A stretch of DNA of 64,000 nucleotides from Mycobacterium noviomagense (GCF_010731635.1 NZ_AP022583.1:4715799-4779798), one strand, 5' to 3'. Positions 24,872 through 34,667 are shown, counted from the stretch's first letter. A program made the numbers and translations. Notes: generated by a model not told the origin, from the letters alone.

Positions 24872-25387
24872 ATGCGGATTCGATGCCGTCACATCATGGT
24901 GTGGGCGTCGCTGACCGCAGTTGGATTGCTGCCGGCATGCGCAACGCACCCGCCCGACGCCGCCCAGCGTCCGTCGAGCCGAACCTCGACAACCACCGCG
25001 ACGACAGCCAACCCATCCGCTACCCGAGAACCGCGCCGGGCGAAGTGGATTGACCTGAAGGTCGGCGATTGCCTTGCCGACCCTGCCCCGACTGATCCAG
25101 ACGTGTTGACCGTGACGATCGTCGACTGTGCTACCCCGCATCACGCCGAGGTTTACCTTCGCGAACCGATGGCCGACGATCCGGGCTTCGCCAACGTCGC
25201 CAATCAACAGTGCACGGCGGGATTTTCCGGATATACCGGGCAATCGATCACCGACAGCCCATTCACCATGACGTACCTCATCGATTCGAACCAGGACCGA
25301 ACGGCCGCCAATCCCGCCCCCAGCACGGTGATCTGTCTGCTGCAGGCTGCCGATGGCCGACAGTTAGCGGGGTCGGCGCGTCGCTGA
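24872..25387 (+). CDS. Lipoprotein with septum-formation-like domain
   Basis: 171 residues with a CGGAGGA ribosome binding site. The signal peptide ends in a lipobox, LLPAC, so the protein should be lipidated on the outer face of the membrane. A Thr/Ser/Pro linker leads to a domain with VGDCLADP, VTIVDCATPHHAEVYL, CTAGFSGYTG and a late Cys, the paired-cysteine pattern of the actinobacterial septum-formation (DUF4190-associated) domain. Its TGA shares a base with an ATG of the kinase frame, and kinase plus lipoprotein are probably co-transcribed. Confidence 0.78.
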   Translation: MRIRCRHIMVWASLTAVGLLPACATHPPDAAQRPSSRTSTTTATTANPSATREPRRAKWIDLKVGDCLADPAPTDPDVLTVTIVDCATPHHAEVYLREPMADDPGFANVANQQCTAGFSGYTGQSITDSPFTMTYLIDSNQDRTAANPAPSTVICLLQAADGRQLAGSARR

Positions 25388-25482
25388 TGCCGTTGGGCAT
25401 TCAAATGCCTGCGACGGTGAAACGTCGCGGGTTAGGGTGCTGCTGCTGCCAAGTTGCTGGCAGGTCGCTGTGGGAGGGCTCG

Positions 25483-27312
25483 TTGCAGGGAACTTCGTTC
25501 GGAAAGTACCGGCTGATCGAGTTGCTCGGCCGCGGCGGCATGGGCGAAGTATGGCGCGCATACGACACCGTGATCGACCGGGTGGTCGCGATCAAGATCC
25601 TTCCTCCGGAAATCTCCCAAGACGAGATTTTCCAACAGCGGTTCCGCCGCGAAGCCCACGCGGCCACGCGGCTCAGCAGCCCGCACGTCATACCGATCCA
25701 CACCCACGGCGAAATACAAGGGCACTTGTTCGTCGACATGCGGCTGATCGAGGGTCGCGACCCGCAGAGCGTGCTCGAGGCCGGCCCGCTGCAGCCGGCT
25801 CGGGCGGTGCACATCATCGAACAGGTGGCCAAGGCGTTGCATGCCGCACACCGGGTGGGGCTGGTACACCGGGATGTCAAGCCTTCCAACGTTTTGCTCG
25901 ACGAAGATGACTTCGCGTATCTGATCGACTTCGGAATCGCGCGCGCCGCCGGCGAAATGGCGCTGACAACGGCCGGCGGCGTGATCGGCACCTTCCACTA
26001 CATGGCCCCGGAAAGGTTCAGCACGGGGCAAGTCGATGCCCGCTCAGACATCTACGCGCTGGCCTGCGTGCTGTACCAGTGCTTGACCGGCCAGTATCCG
26101 TTCCCCGGGGACAGCATGGAGCAACAGCTCACCGGCCATCTGATGAACCCACCGCCGCGGCCGTCGATCACCGCTCCGGCGCTGCCCACCGGCTTCGACA
26201 TGGTCATCGCCAAAGGCATGGCCAAAAATCCGGCCGAGCGCTACCCCAGCGCTGTCGAGTTGGCGCGCGCCGCCCGCGACGCGCTCGCCACGCCGAGCAG
26301 TTACCAGCACGGGCCGCTTCGCACGCAGGCCCCACGATCCGACCAACCGCCACCGCCACAGCGGCCCAAACCGATCCCGGTTCCAGCCAAAAAACCCCCG
26401 GCTCGACGCCCGCCCGGAAAGCCGCCATCACCGTCGCAGCCGTGGTGGCGCCGCAAGACCGTCGCGATCTCGGCCGCCACCCTGCTCATCGTCGCTGTGA
26501 CTGTGGGCGTCGGCGTGGCCACAATGCGCCATGCCAGCGAAGAATCCGCCCAATCCAACCAGACCACACTGCCTTTCACCGGTCTGAGTAACCCCGACGG
26601 TGTGACGGTGGACAACGGCGGCACGGTCTATGTTGCCGACACCCTCAACGATCGGATCCTGTCGTTGCCCGCCGGCTCGACCAGCCCTGCGGTCCTGCCT
26701 TTCGACGGGCTGAAAAATCCGACCGGAGTGACGGCCGACAACAGCGGCACCGTCTACGTCACCGACTCCGGCAACAAGAGAGTGGTGGTGCTTCCGGCCG
26801 GATCCACAAAGCAAATCGAACTGCCCTTCAGCGATCTCGGCAACCCGACGGGTGTCACGGTGGACAGCAGCCGAACGGTCTACGTCACCGACACCGCGAA
26901 GAATCGGGTCGTGGCGCTTCCCTCCGGCTCTAACAGGCAAAGCCAGCTGCCTTTCGCTGGCTTGAGCAATCCGACCGGTGTGGTGGTCAACAGCAGCGGA
27001 ACCATCTACGTCGCCGACGGTGGCAACAATCGCGTCCTGGCGCTGCCTCAAGGCTCGAGCATCCAATCCGTGGTGCCGTTCGACGGCCTCAGCGAACCCG
27101 GCGGTGTGACGGTGGACGGCCAGGGCGCCGTGTACGTCACCGACAGCGCCAACAATCGTGCGCTCAAGATTCCCGTCGGTTCGACCGCGCAAGTCAAACT
27201 GCCCTTTGTCGGCTTGGACTATCCGTGGGGCCTGGCGGTCGACAACATGGGCACCGTCTACGTCGCAGGCCACAACAACAAGGTCGTGGCGTTGCGGCAA
27301 CAACCGCGCTAA
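25483..27312 (+). CDS. PknD-like receptor Ser/Thr protein kinase with NHL beta-propeller
   Basis: About 609 residues from TTG 25483, which has GGGAGGG 4 bases upstream and matches the N-terminus of PknB/PknD kinases; ATG 25387, overlapping the lipoprotein stop, would add 32 unusual residues. Kinase domain about 1-270: LGRGGMGEVW, VAIKIL, VHRDVKPSNVLL, LIDFGIARA, YMAPERF. A Pro-rich juxtamembrane segment and one transmembrane helix (about 325-350) follow. The outer part is six NHL-type repeats of about 41 residues, each with a PxGVTVD and a TVYVTD step. This is the PknD architecture: outer sensor propeller, inner kinase. Confidence 0.9.
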   Translation: MQGTSFGKYRLIELLGRGGMGEVWRAYDTVIDRVVAIKILPPEISQDEIFQQRFRREAHAATRLSSPHVIPIHTHGEIQGHLFVDMRLIEGRDPQSVLEAGPLQPARAVHIIEQVAKALHAAHRVGLVHRDVKPSNVLLDEDDFAYLIDFGIARAAGEMALTTAGGVIGTFHYMAPERFSTGQVDARSDIYALACVLYQCLTGQYPFPGDSMEQQLTGHLMNPPPRPSITAPALPTGFDMVIAKGMAKNPAERYPSAVELARAARDALATPSSYQHGPLRTQAPRSDQPPPPQRPKPIPVPAKKPPARRPPGKPPSPSQPWWRRKTVAISAATLLIVAVTVGVGVATMRHASEESAQSNQTTLPFTGLSNPDGVTVDNGGTVYVADTLNDRILSLPAGSTSPAVLPFDGLKNPTGVTADNSGTVYVTDSGNKRVVVLPAGSTKQIELPFSDLGNPTGVTVDSSRTVYVTDTAKNRVVALPSGSNRQSQLPFAGLSNPTGVVVNSSGTIYVADGGNNRVLALPQGSSIQSVVPFDGLSEPGGVTVDGQGAVYVTDSANNRALKIPVGSTAQVKLPFVGLDYPWGLAVDNMGTVYVAGHNNKVVALRQQPR

Positions 27313-27761
27313 GGACGCGGCGGCAGCACCGCCAGCCACGAGTCCGGGAGCAGTTCGATCAGTTGGCCATCCGGGTCACGGATCATCGCCGATTGCTCGG
27401 ACACCGTCTCGTCGATCACCGATCCCCCGAACTCGTCGACCAACTGCAGCACGGCGGCGAGATCGGACACCGACAGCGAGATATGGGTCAACCCCACTTC
27501 GTCCATCACGCGCTGCGGCCCAGCGTGCACCTGGCGTTGCGAATAGTCGATGAGTTCGAGCACAAAGCCGTCGCGAACCAGGTAGGTCGCATGCACTGAA
27601 AGCGGCTTGTCCACCTGCAGCAACCGGCCGGTGGCGTCGTCGGGCGGGTCGACTTCCCACCAGAACTGAAAGCCGAACAGACCCTCGTAGAAACGGCGCG
27701 AGCGCTCGCGGTCCGCCACACACAATCCGACGTGATTGAAAACCGTTCGGTGACTGGTCAT
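27309..27761 (-). CDS. VOC (glyoxalase/dioxygenase superfamily) protein
   Basis: 150 residues with two beta-alpha-beta-beta-beta units: FNHVGLCVADRERSRRFYEG at the N-terminus and GLTHISLSVSDLAAVLQLV in the second half. Possible metal ligands are the His of NHVG, the Glu of LELIDYS, the His of THIS and the Glu of QLIELLPD. Could be a glyoxalase-like isomerase or epimerase. Convergent with the kinase (stops overlap) and divergent from the P450 operon, with 163 bases between. Confidence 0.8.
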   Translation of the reverse strand: MTSHRTVFNHVGLCVADRERSRRFYEGLFGFQFWWEVDPPDDATGRLLQVDKPLSVHATYLVRDGFVLELIDYSQRQVHAGPQRVMDEVGLTHISLSVSDLAAVLQLVDEFGGSVIDETVSEQSAMIRDPDGQLIELLPDSWLAVLPPRP

Positions 27762-27924
27762 TCCGGCCTTTCGTTACCGACTTGCGTGCTGACGGCCCGA
27801 CCGGCTGCTATCGGCCCACGGAAACCGCAAAATCGCAAAGATAGCGTAATAGACTTCGAGGTTAGCGGCGAAGCAGCATACCGGGCGGGATTTCGTCGGT
27901 TTCCCTGCGCTGAAGGGCTTTTCG

Positions 27925-29187
27925 ATGACCACAGGTTCTGAGCGAACCGACGTCGACCCCGGTGTGGTTGTCGATTTCGATCATCACTCCGACGAGTTCA
28001 ACCTCAACGAGCTGACGATCAACGCCGAACTACGCCGCCGCTGCCCTGTGGCCTGGAACAAGAACTATGGCGGATTCTGGTTCGTCACCAGCTACGACGC
28101 GGTGGCGCACATCGCCCGAGACGGCGACACGTTCGCCCACAAATACGAGCCGAACGCCGCCGACGGTATCGACTACCAAGGCGAAATGGGCGTGCCACGT
28201 CCCGAAGGTCAACGGGCCCTGGGCATCGGCGAAGTCGACGGCCCCTATCACCAGGCGCTACGGCGAGCACTTGCCCCGTTCTTCTCCCCGGGAGCCGTCG
28301 ACAAGATGCGGCCGTTCATGGAGCAGTCGGCGCACGGGTTCCTCGATCAACGGATCGGCGACGGACACATGGACCTCGTGCTTGACTACGCGAGCCCGGT
28401 TCCAGCCATCTTGACCATGAGGCTGATGGGCCTGCCCCACGACAACTGGCAGCTGTATGCCAACCTCTTTCACTCGGTGATGGCGGCTCCCCAAGACAGC
28501 GACGAGTACGCCAAAGCGGTCGCCGAAGTCCCGGCAATGATGGACGGGCTGCTGGAGTTCGCAGCGACCCGGCGAGCCGAGCCGCGCGACGATCTGACCA
28601 GCTTCCTCGTTCGATTCGAATTCGACGGCAACCGTCTCGACGACGCGCAGGTTCTCGATATCCTGTGGAATCTCATCGGCGGCGGAGTCGACACCACGAC
28701 GTCGCTGACCGCGCTGAGCCTGCTGCACCTCGGCACCCACCCGGATCTGCGGCAACAACTGATCGACAACCCGGGGCTCTACCGCACCGCCACAGACGAG
28801 TTTCTGCGCTACTTCTCGGTCAATCAGCAACTGAGCCGCACGGTGACCCGCGACGTGGCGCTCGCGGGCCAACAGCTTCGCCGCAACGACCGGGTCGTCA
28901 TCAGCTGGCTGGGCGCCAACCACGACGAGCACGAGTTCGAGCGCCCCGAGGACATCGTGTTGGATCGTTCGCCCAACCGCCACGTGGCATTCGGGCTCGG
29001 CCCGCATCGATGCATCGGATCTCATCTGGCGCGTGTCATGTTCGAAGTGATGGTCAAGGCGGTGCTCGACCGGATCCCCGACTACCGGGTCGAGGTCGAC
29101 GGGGTCTACGAGTACCTGGGCAACCCGAGCATGACCGGGCTGGGCAGGCTGCCGGTCACCTTCACTCCGCGCGCCACGGCGCGTTAG
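27925..29187 (+). CDS. Cytochrome P450 (first of the catabolic block)
   Basis: 420 residues. I-helix GGGVDTTTSLTAL (about 250-262), ExxR DEFLRY, and heme loop FGLGPHRCIGSHLAR with the Cys ligand. Bacterial class I, soluble, needing ferredoxin and reductase partners, none encoded nearby. First gene of a co-directional set with a second P450, enoyl-CoA hydratase, CoA transferase and SDR, so it probably hydroxylates a terpenoid, steroid or other hydrophobic acid that is then degraded. CYP family not assigned. Confidence 0.92.
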   Translation: MTTGSERTDVDPGVVVDFDHHSDEFNLNELTINAELRRRCPVAWNKNYGGFWFVTSYDAVAHIARDGDTFAHKYEPNAADGIDYQGEMGVPRPEGQRALGIGEVDGPYHQALRRALAPFFSPGAVDKMRPFMEQSAHGFLDQRIGDGHMDLVLDYASPVPAILTMRLMGLPHDNWQLYANLFHSVMAAPQDSDEYAKAVAEVPAMMDGLLEFAATRRAEPRDDLTSFLVRFEFDGNRLDDAQVLDILWNLIGGGVDTTTSLTALSLLHLGTHPDLRQQLIDNPGLYRTATDEFLRYFSVNQQLSRTVTRDVALAGQQLRRNDRVVISWLGANHDEHEFERPEDIVLDRSPNRHVAFGLGPHRCIGSHLARVMFEVMVKAVLDRIPDYRVEVDGVYEYLGNPSMTGLGRLPVTFTPRATAR

Positions 29188-29290
29188 GAGAACCAGATTC
29201 TTTAAGCGCAGAGTACAAACTGCCCGAATTCCGTCAGACGCTGACAGACTGGCGGAGTACACCTCGGGGCCCGGATGCGGGAGGGAGTTC

Positions 29291-30493
29291 GTGACGGTCG
29301 AGCTCGGCAGCGACGTCTACTACGACCCGTACGACGTGGCACTCAACGCCGATCCCTACCCGACATTCCGGCGGCTGCGCGACGAGGCGCCGCTGTACTA
29401 CAACGCCGACTACGACTTCTATGCGCTGAGCAGATTCGCCGATGTCAACAAGGCCCTGGTCGACCACGCGACGTTCAGCTCGGCTCGCGGCATCATCCTG
29501 GAGCTGATCAAGGCGAACCTACAAGTCCCGCCGGGCATGTTGATCATGGAGGACCCGCCGGTCCACGACGTGCACCGCAAGCTACTGGCGCGCATGTTCA
29601 CCCCACGCAAAGTCGAAGCGCTCGAACCCAAGATCCGCGAATTCTGTGCTCAAGCGCTGGACCCGCTGATCGGGACGGGACGCTTCGACTTCGTCGCCGA
29701 TCTCGGCGCGCAGATGCCGATGAAGGTCATCAGCATGCTGCTCGGCATCCCGGAGGACGACCAGGAATTCATCCGCGACCACAGCAACGCCCAGTTACGC
29801 ACCGAAGCGGGCAAGCCGATGAACGCAGCCGAACGCGGCTTGGCCACCGGGAAAATCTTTGCCGCGTACGTCGATTGGCGAGCAGAGCACCCTTCTGACG
29901 ACATCATGACCGAACTGCTCAACGTCGAGTTCGTCGACGAGACCGGTACGACGCGGCGGCTGACCCGGGAGGAACTGCTCGTGTACCTCAACGTCGTTGC
30001 CGGCGCCGGTAACGAGACCACTACTCGGCTGATCGGTTGGGCGGGAAAGGTTCTCGCCGAGTACCCCGACCAGCGACGCGAATTAACCGAGAATCCCGCG
30101 CTCATCCCCCAAGCCGTCGAAGAGCTGCTGCGCTACGAGCCGCCCGCACCGCACACCGCCCGGTACGTGACACGCGACATCGCCTTCTATGACCACACAG
30201 TGCCGCAAGGCAGCGCGATGATGATGCTCATCGGGGCAGCCTGCCGCGACCACCGCCAATTCGGCCCTTCTGCAGAGCAATTCGACATCCACCGCCAGCC
30301 GCGCCCGCATCTGGCCTTCAGCGTGGGCGCGCACTTCTGCCTCGGTGCGGCACTCGCGCGCCTCGAAGGCCGAATTGCCCTGGAAGAGATCCTCACACGC
30401 TTCCCCGACTGGGAGGTCGATCTGACCAACGCGCACCTGAGCCCGACGTCGACAGTGCGGGGTTGGGAGTCGATGCCAGCTGTAGTGGCATGA
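29291..30493 (+). CDS. Cytochrome P450 (second of the catabolic block)
   Basis: 400 residues from GTG 29291 with GGGAG upstream. I-helix VAGAGNETTTRLIGW (about 235-249), ExxR EELLRYEPP, heme loop FSVGAHFCLGAALARLEG. It lies 103 bases after the previous P450 but is not a close copy of it, so the two probably oxidise different positions or different intermediates. No redox partner gene nearby. Confidence 0.92.
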   Translation: MTVELGSDVYYDPYDVALNADPYPTFRRLRDEAPLYYNADYDFYALSRFADVNKALVDHATFSSARGIILELIKANLQVPPGMLIMEDPPVHDVHRKLLARMFTPRKVEALEPKIREFCAQALDPLIGTGRFDFVADLGAQMPMKVISMLLGIPEDDQEFIRDHSNAQLRTEAGKPMNAAERGLATGKIFAAYVDWRAEHPSDDIMTELLNVEFVDETGTTRRLTREELLVYLNVVAGAGNETTTRLIGWAGKVLAEYPDQRRELTENPALIPQAVEELLRYEPPAPHTARYVTRDIAFYDHTVPQGSAMMMLIGAACRDHRQFGPSAEQFDIHRQPRPHLAFSVGAHFCLGAALARLEGRIALEEILTRFPDWEVDLTNAHLSPTSTVRGWESMPAVVA

Positions 30494-30542
30494 GAACCGA
30501 AGCTTACTCAAATAGACAACAAACACAGACGGGAGATCACCG

Positions 30543-31514
30543 ATGCCTGAATACGACTACGTCCAAATGAAGAAAGACGCCGAGCCGTTCATCAAGTTCG
30601 AAAAGGACGTCAAGAACCGGATCGCGTATATCACTTTCGACCGTCCGGACGCGCAGAACGCCACCACCTTAGGTATGCGGCAGAACTATGCGGACCTGAT
30701 CCATAAATGCAACGTCGACGACGAGGTCAAGGTTGTCGTGATCCGCGGCGAGGGCGAGGATTTCGGAAGCGGGGGCGATCTGCCCGAACAACGCGGCATG
30801 CTGGAAAACCCCGGCATGCCGCTGCTGCATGAGCTCGCCATCAACGACGACGACGTCAAGTACCCGCCGGGCGGCTCATACCGTTACCTGTCGACGGTCA
30901 CCGACTTCTATGCGAAGGCCCGCGCCGGCAACCGGCCACTTCAAGAACTGCGCAAAATCAGCATTATCGAGGCCAAAGGCTACTGCTACGGCTGGCACTT
31001 CTACCAGGCCGGCGACGCCGACCTCGTCGTCTCCTCCGACGATGCCCTGTTCGGCCACCCCGCCTTCCGCTACGTGGGTTGGGGCCCCCGGCTGTGGTGG
31101 TGGGCGGAGACCATGGGCTTGCGCAAGTTCTCCGAAATGCTCTTCACCGGGCGGCCTTTCACGGCCAAGGAGATGTACGAGTGCGGCTTCGTCAACAGTG
31201 TCGTCCCACGCGAGAAGCTCGAGGAGGAGACCCTGAAATACGCGATGGCGTGTTCGCGGTCCCGGCCCACCGACACCGTCGCGGTGCAGAAGACATTCCT
31301 GGAGCTCTACAAGCAGCACAAGGGCGAGTACTTCGGCAGCCTGCTCACCGGTCTGGTTGAAGGCATGCTGCCGATGATCCAAAACGACCGCGACAACGAG
31401 GTCGACCTGACCGAAGGCACGTTCGGCAAGGGCCTGAACAACGTTGTGAAGGACAACGATACGAACTTCCCGCCCGAGTGGCGGCTCAGCCGCTCGGGAC
31501 GCGCCAAGCCCTGA
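30543..31514 (+). CDS. Enoyl-CoA hydratase/isomerase family protein
   Basis: 323 residues with a GGGAGA ribosome binding site. The crotonase fold shows VKNRIAYITFDRPDAQNATT, the first oxyanion-hole segment EDFGSGGDL, and the second in IEAKGYCYGWHFYQAGDADLVV, with WGPRLWWWAETMG replacing the usual acidic catalytic helix. It is longer than typical hydratases and has an extended N-terminus and C-terminus. Likely a hydratase, isomerase or ring-opening hydrolase on an acyl-CoA in the pathway of the neighbouring P450s and CoA transferase. Confidence 0.85.
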   Translation: MPEYDYVQMKKDAEPFIKFEKDVKNRIAYITFDRPDAQNATTLGMRQNYADLIHKCNVDDEVKVVVIRGEGEDFGSGGDLPEQRGMLENPGMPLLHELAINDDDVKYPPGGSYRYLSTVTDFYAKARAGNRPLQELRKISIIEAKGYCYGWHFYQAGDADLVVSSDDALFGHPAFRYVGWGPRLWWWAETMGLRKFSEMLFTGRPFTAKEMYECGFVNSVVPREKLEEETLKYAMACSRSRPTDTVAVQKTFLELYKQHKGEYFGSLLTGLVEGMLPMIQNDRDNEVDLTEGTFGKGLNNVVKDNDTNFPPEWRLSRSGRAKP

Positions 31515-31524
31515 CCGCGGATCG

Positions 31525-33906
31525 ATGTCGGCACTGACCGGGATCAGAATCGTCGAGCTGGCCGAATCGGTGGCCGGCGAATACTGCGGCAAGCTACTCG
31601 CCGACTTCGGCGCCGACGTGATCAAGATCGAGCGCCCGGGGCGTGGCAGCCCCACCCGGGGCATGGCCCCACTGGTGGGGAACGGCGAGCGGTGCGAGCG
31701 CAGCGTGCTGTTCGCGTACCTCAACACCAACAAGCGTTCTGTCGAGCTTGACGCCACTTCGGATGTTGAGGCCCTTGGGACGCTCGTGGCAGGGGCGGAT
31801 GCGGTGATCGACGACCACGCCTCGGCCTCGGTTTTGACGGAACTTGCGCGCCGGCACCCTGCGGTGGTGTTCTGCTCGATCACGCCCTACGGGCAGGGCG
31901 CACCGCCGGAGTTTCACAACGCCAAGAGCCTCAACGTCTTTCACAGCAGCGGCTGGGGATACCACACCCCCAGCCATGCCGACCCGGCCAAACCCCCGCT
32001 GAAGGGTCCCGGCCGCTTTCTACCCGACTATGAGGCTGGCCTCGACGCTGCGCTTTGCGTGGCGGCGGCGCTGTTTCGGCGTCTACACACCGCGCAGGGC
32101 GAGTTCATCGACGTCTCAGCACAGGCGGTGCTGGCGTCGCGCGCCGACTGCATCCTCGGCCGGTTCATCACCGGCGAGATCACGCCGCAGAACACCCGCG
32201 ACGATTACGACCAGCAAGGCCCGGCATCGTTTTTCGCCTGCGCCGACGGGTTCGTCTACCTGTACATGACCAGCCGCGCCCACTGGGCCGCCGTCAAGAA
32301 ACTCATGGGCCATCCGCGCTGGCTGGACGACTTCGCCGACGACTGGCTGGAGTTTTCGGTCACCGCGGACAGGGTGGCGGCGTTCCAGCGTGGATTCGCG
32401 GCATGGGTACGCGATTTGCCGAGAGAAGCCACCGCCGACGAGGCGCAGAGGCTGGGAGTGCCGCTGGTACCGGTCAACGGCGCCGCAGATCTGCTGCGCT
32501 CGCCGCAGTACCGCCACCGCGGCTTCTTCACCGAGGTGACGCACCCGGTGCTCGGCACGGCGCGCTACCCCACCGTGGGATACCGGCTGAGCACGTCACC
32601 AGCGCAGATTGCTTCTGCCGCACCGTCTCTGGGGCAGCACACGTCCACCGTCCTGGGGAGCCTCGACACACCCCGGCAGCCGCCGCAGGTGAGGTTCGAG
32701 CCGGTGCAACCGCCGACCAGGTCGCGCGGCGGCCCGCTGGACGGCATCCGGGTCGTCGAGCTCACCAAAGTGTGGGCGGGTCCGTACGCCGGTAAGTTGC
32801 TGGCGTTCCTCGGTGCCGAGGTGATCAAAGTCGAAACCGCTGCCAGCCCCGAGGAGATGCGCGCCTACGGCGGCACCGACATCAACCACGCCCCGTATTT
32901 CCTGAGCCTCAACCCCGAGATCCTCAGTGTGGACCTCGGCCTGAAATCCCAAGCGGGGCTGAGGAGTTTGCGTGAACTGATCGCGCGCAGCGACATCGTC
33001 GTCAACAACCTGCGACCCCAAGCAATGGAGCGCCTGGGCCTGGGCTACGACCAGCTCGCCGCCGTCAAACCCGACATCATCTCGGTGTCGATCAAAATGT
33101 GGGGCAATGACGGCCCACTGGGCTACCAGACCGGTTACGCACCGTGCTTCGCCGCGCTAGCCGGGCTCGCGTCTCTGGTGGGCTACCGTGGCGGCCCCCC
33201 GCTGGGTGCGAGCATGCGTTACGGCGACTCGACGGTCGGTGCGGCCGCCGCATTCGCGGCCGTGGTGGCACTGCTGCATCGCGACCTGACCGGCGAGGGT
33301 CAATTCGTCGACGTGTCAGCCGTTGACGTGCTGTCGTCGATGATCGGCGACCGTCTGCTCGAATACAGCGTGACCGGACGAGAACTCGAGCCGGACGGCA
33401 ACCGCCATCCGAACATGGCGCCCCACGGCTGCTACCCATGCTCCGGTGACGACTGGATCAGCATCGCGGTCGCCGACGATGCGGAATGGCGGCGGTTGTG
33501 CGACCTGCTCGACGCTCCCGGGCTCGCCGACGACGGTCGTTACCTGACGACGGCCGACCGGCAGCGCAACGAGGATGCGCTGGATGACGACATCGGCCGG
33601 CTCACCGCAGGGCACGGCGCCGAGCAGCTCACGCAACGGCTGCGCTGCGGTGGCGTCGCGGCGAGCAAAAGCGCGACAGCGATCGACGTGATCAGCGACC
33701 CGCTGCTGTGGGAGCGCGAGTTCTACCGGTTCGTCAGCGATCACCGCGAAGGACAACGGCCCGTACTCGGCCCGCCGTGGCGGACGGCTCGCGCGTCGGC
33801 GCAGATCATCCGCGGCGCCCCGGATCTGGGTGAGCACAACGACTACGTGCTGAACGAAATCCTTTCGGCTACAGCCGGATCCGGCCGATCGGTGCAGCCG
33901 ACATGA
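31525..33906 (+). CDS. Double-domain CaiB/BaiF (class III) CoA transferase
   Basis: 793 residues, two fused copies of the family III CoA transferase fold (about 1-390 and 405-793). Each begins with the same block: GIRIVELAESVAGEYCGKLLADFGADVIKIE and GIRVVELTKVWAGPYAGKLLAFLGAEVIKVE. The catalytic Asp is in FLPDYEAGLDAAL for copy 1 and MRYGDSTVGAAAAF for copy 2. Family members move CoA between organic acids as interlocked dimers; a fused pair could make one enzyme from a single chain. It probably activates the P450 product as a CoA thioester. The stop overlaps the SDR start as ATGA. Confidence 0.9.
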   Translation: MSALTGIRIVELAESVAGEYCGKLLADFGADVIKIERPGRGSPTRGMAPLVGNGERCERSVLFAYLNTNKRSVELDATSDVEALGTLVAGADAVIDDHASASVLTELARRHPAVVFCSITPYGQGAPPEFHNAKSLNVFHSSGWGYHTPSHADPAKPPLKGPGRFLPDYEAGLDAALCVAAALFRRLHTAQGEFIDVSAQAVLASRADCILGRFITGEITPQNTRDDYDQQGPASFFACADGFVYLYMTSRAHWAAVKKLMGHPRWLDDFADDWLEFSVTADRVAAFQRGFAAWVRDLPREATADEAQRLGVPLVPVNGAADLLRSPQYRHRGFFTEVTHPVLGTARYPTVGYRLSTSPAQIASAAPSLGQHTSTVLGSLDTPRQPPQVRFEPVQPPTRSRGGPLDGIRVVELTKVWAGPYAGKLLAFLGAEVIKVETAASPEEMRAYGGTDINHAPYFLSLNPEILSVDLGLKSQAGLRSLRELIARSDIVVNNLRPQAMERLGLGYDQLAAVKPDIISVSIKMWGNDGPLGYQTGYAPCFAALAGLASLVGYRGGPPLGASMRYGDSTVGAAAAFAAVVALLHRDLTGEGQFVDVSAVDVLSSMIGDRLLEYSVTGRELEPDGNRHPNMAPHGCYPCSGDDWISIAVADDAEWRRLCDLLDAPGLADDGRYLTTADRQRNEDALDDDIGRLTAGHGAEQLTQRLRCGGVAASKSATAIDVISDPLLWEREFYRFVSDHREGQRPVLGPPWRTARASAQIIRGAPDLGEHNDYVLNEILSATAGSGRSVQPT

Positions 33907-34667
33907 GCACGGTACTTGCCGGCACGGCTGCGCTGGTGACCGGGGCCAGCAGTGGTATCGGCACGGCCACCGCGCAGGCGCTGGCCGCCCACGGCGCGGC
34001 CGTGGCGGTGTTGGCGCGGCGGGCCGATCGCCTGCGTGAGCTACAAGCCGCCGTCGAAGCGCGCGGCGGTACAGCGCTGGCGCTGCCTGCCGACGTCACC
34101 GACGCCGACCAGGTTGCCGCCGCGGTAAGCCGCGCTGTCGCCGAGTTCGGGCGGCTCGACACCGTGGTGAACAACGCGGGGCTGATGCGGATGGGCGCCG
34201 CCGCCGATGCGCCGCTGCGAGATTGGGACGACCTCGTCGCCGTCAACATCCGAGGCGTCTTGTACGTCACGCGCGCCGCTTTACCGCATCTGATCGAGGC
34301 GGCCGGGAATTCGCCGCGCGGAGTCGCCGACTTGGTCATGATCAGCTCGACCGCGGGGTGGGTGGCCAGACCCGGCACCGCCGTCTACTCGCTCACCAAA
34401 TTCGGGCTCAACGCATTCAGCGAAGGCATTCGTCAAGAGCTGGTCGGGCACCGCGTGCGGGTCGGGGTTATCGGTCCCGGCACTGTCGACACCGAGATCA
34501 GCGAGCATCTGTCCCCGCGTGCGCAAGAGGACTTCAACCGGCGGACCGCGAACATGGTCAAACTGCAACCCGAGGACATCGCCGACGCAGTCATCTACAT
34601 GGTCACCCGCGACTGTCGAGTCGCGGTCAACCAGATGCTGGTCCGGGCGGCCGAACAGACGTGGTAG
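33903..34667 (+). CDS. SDR-family oxidoreductase (end of catabolic block)
   Basis: 254 residues, classical SDR: VTGASSGIGTATAQALA, LARRADRL, VVNNAGLMRMG, MISSTAGW (Ser) and YSLTKFG (Tyr and Lys). It is translationally coupled to the CoA transferase and should oxidise a hydroxyl group formed by the P450s or the hydratase. It converges on the M24 gene and overlaps its 3' end by about 40 bases. Confidence 0.92.
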   Translation: MSTVLAGTAALVTGASSGIGTATAQALAAHGAAVAVLARRADRLRELQAAVEARGGTALALPADVTDADQVAAAVSRAVAEFGRLDTVVNNAGLMRMGAAADAPLRDWDDLVAVNIRGVLYVTRAALPHLIEAAGNSPRGVADLVMISSTAGWVARPGTAVYSLTKFGLNAFSEGIRQELVGHRVRVGVIGPGTVDTEISEHLSPRAQEDFNRRTANMVKLQPEDIADAVIYMVTRDCRVAVNQMLVRAAEQTW

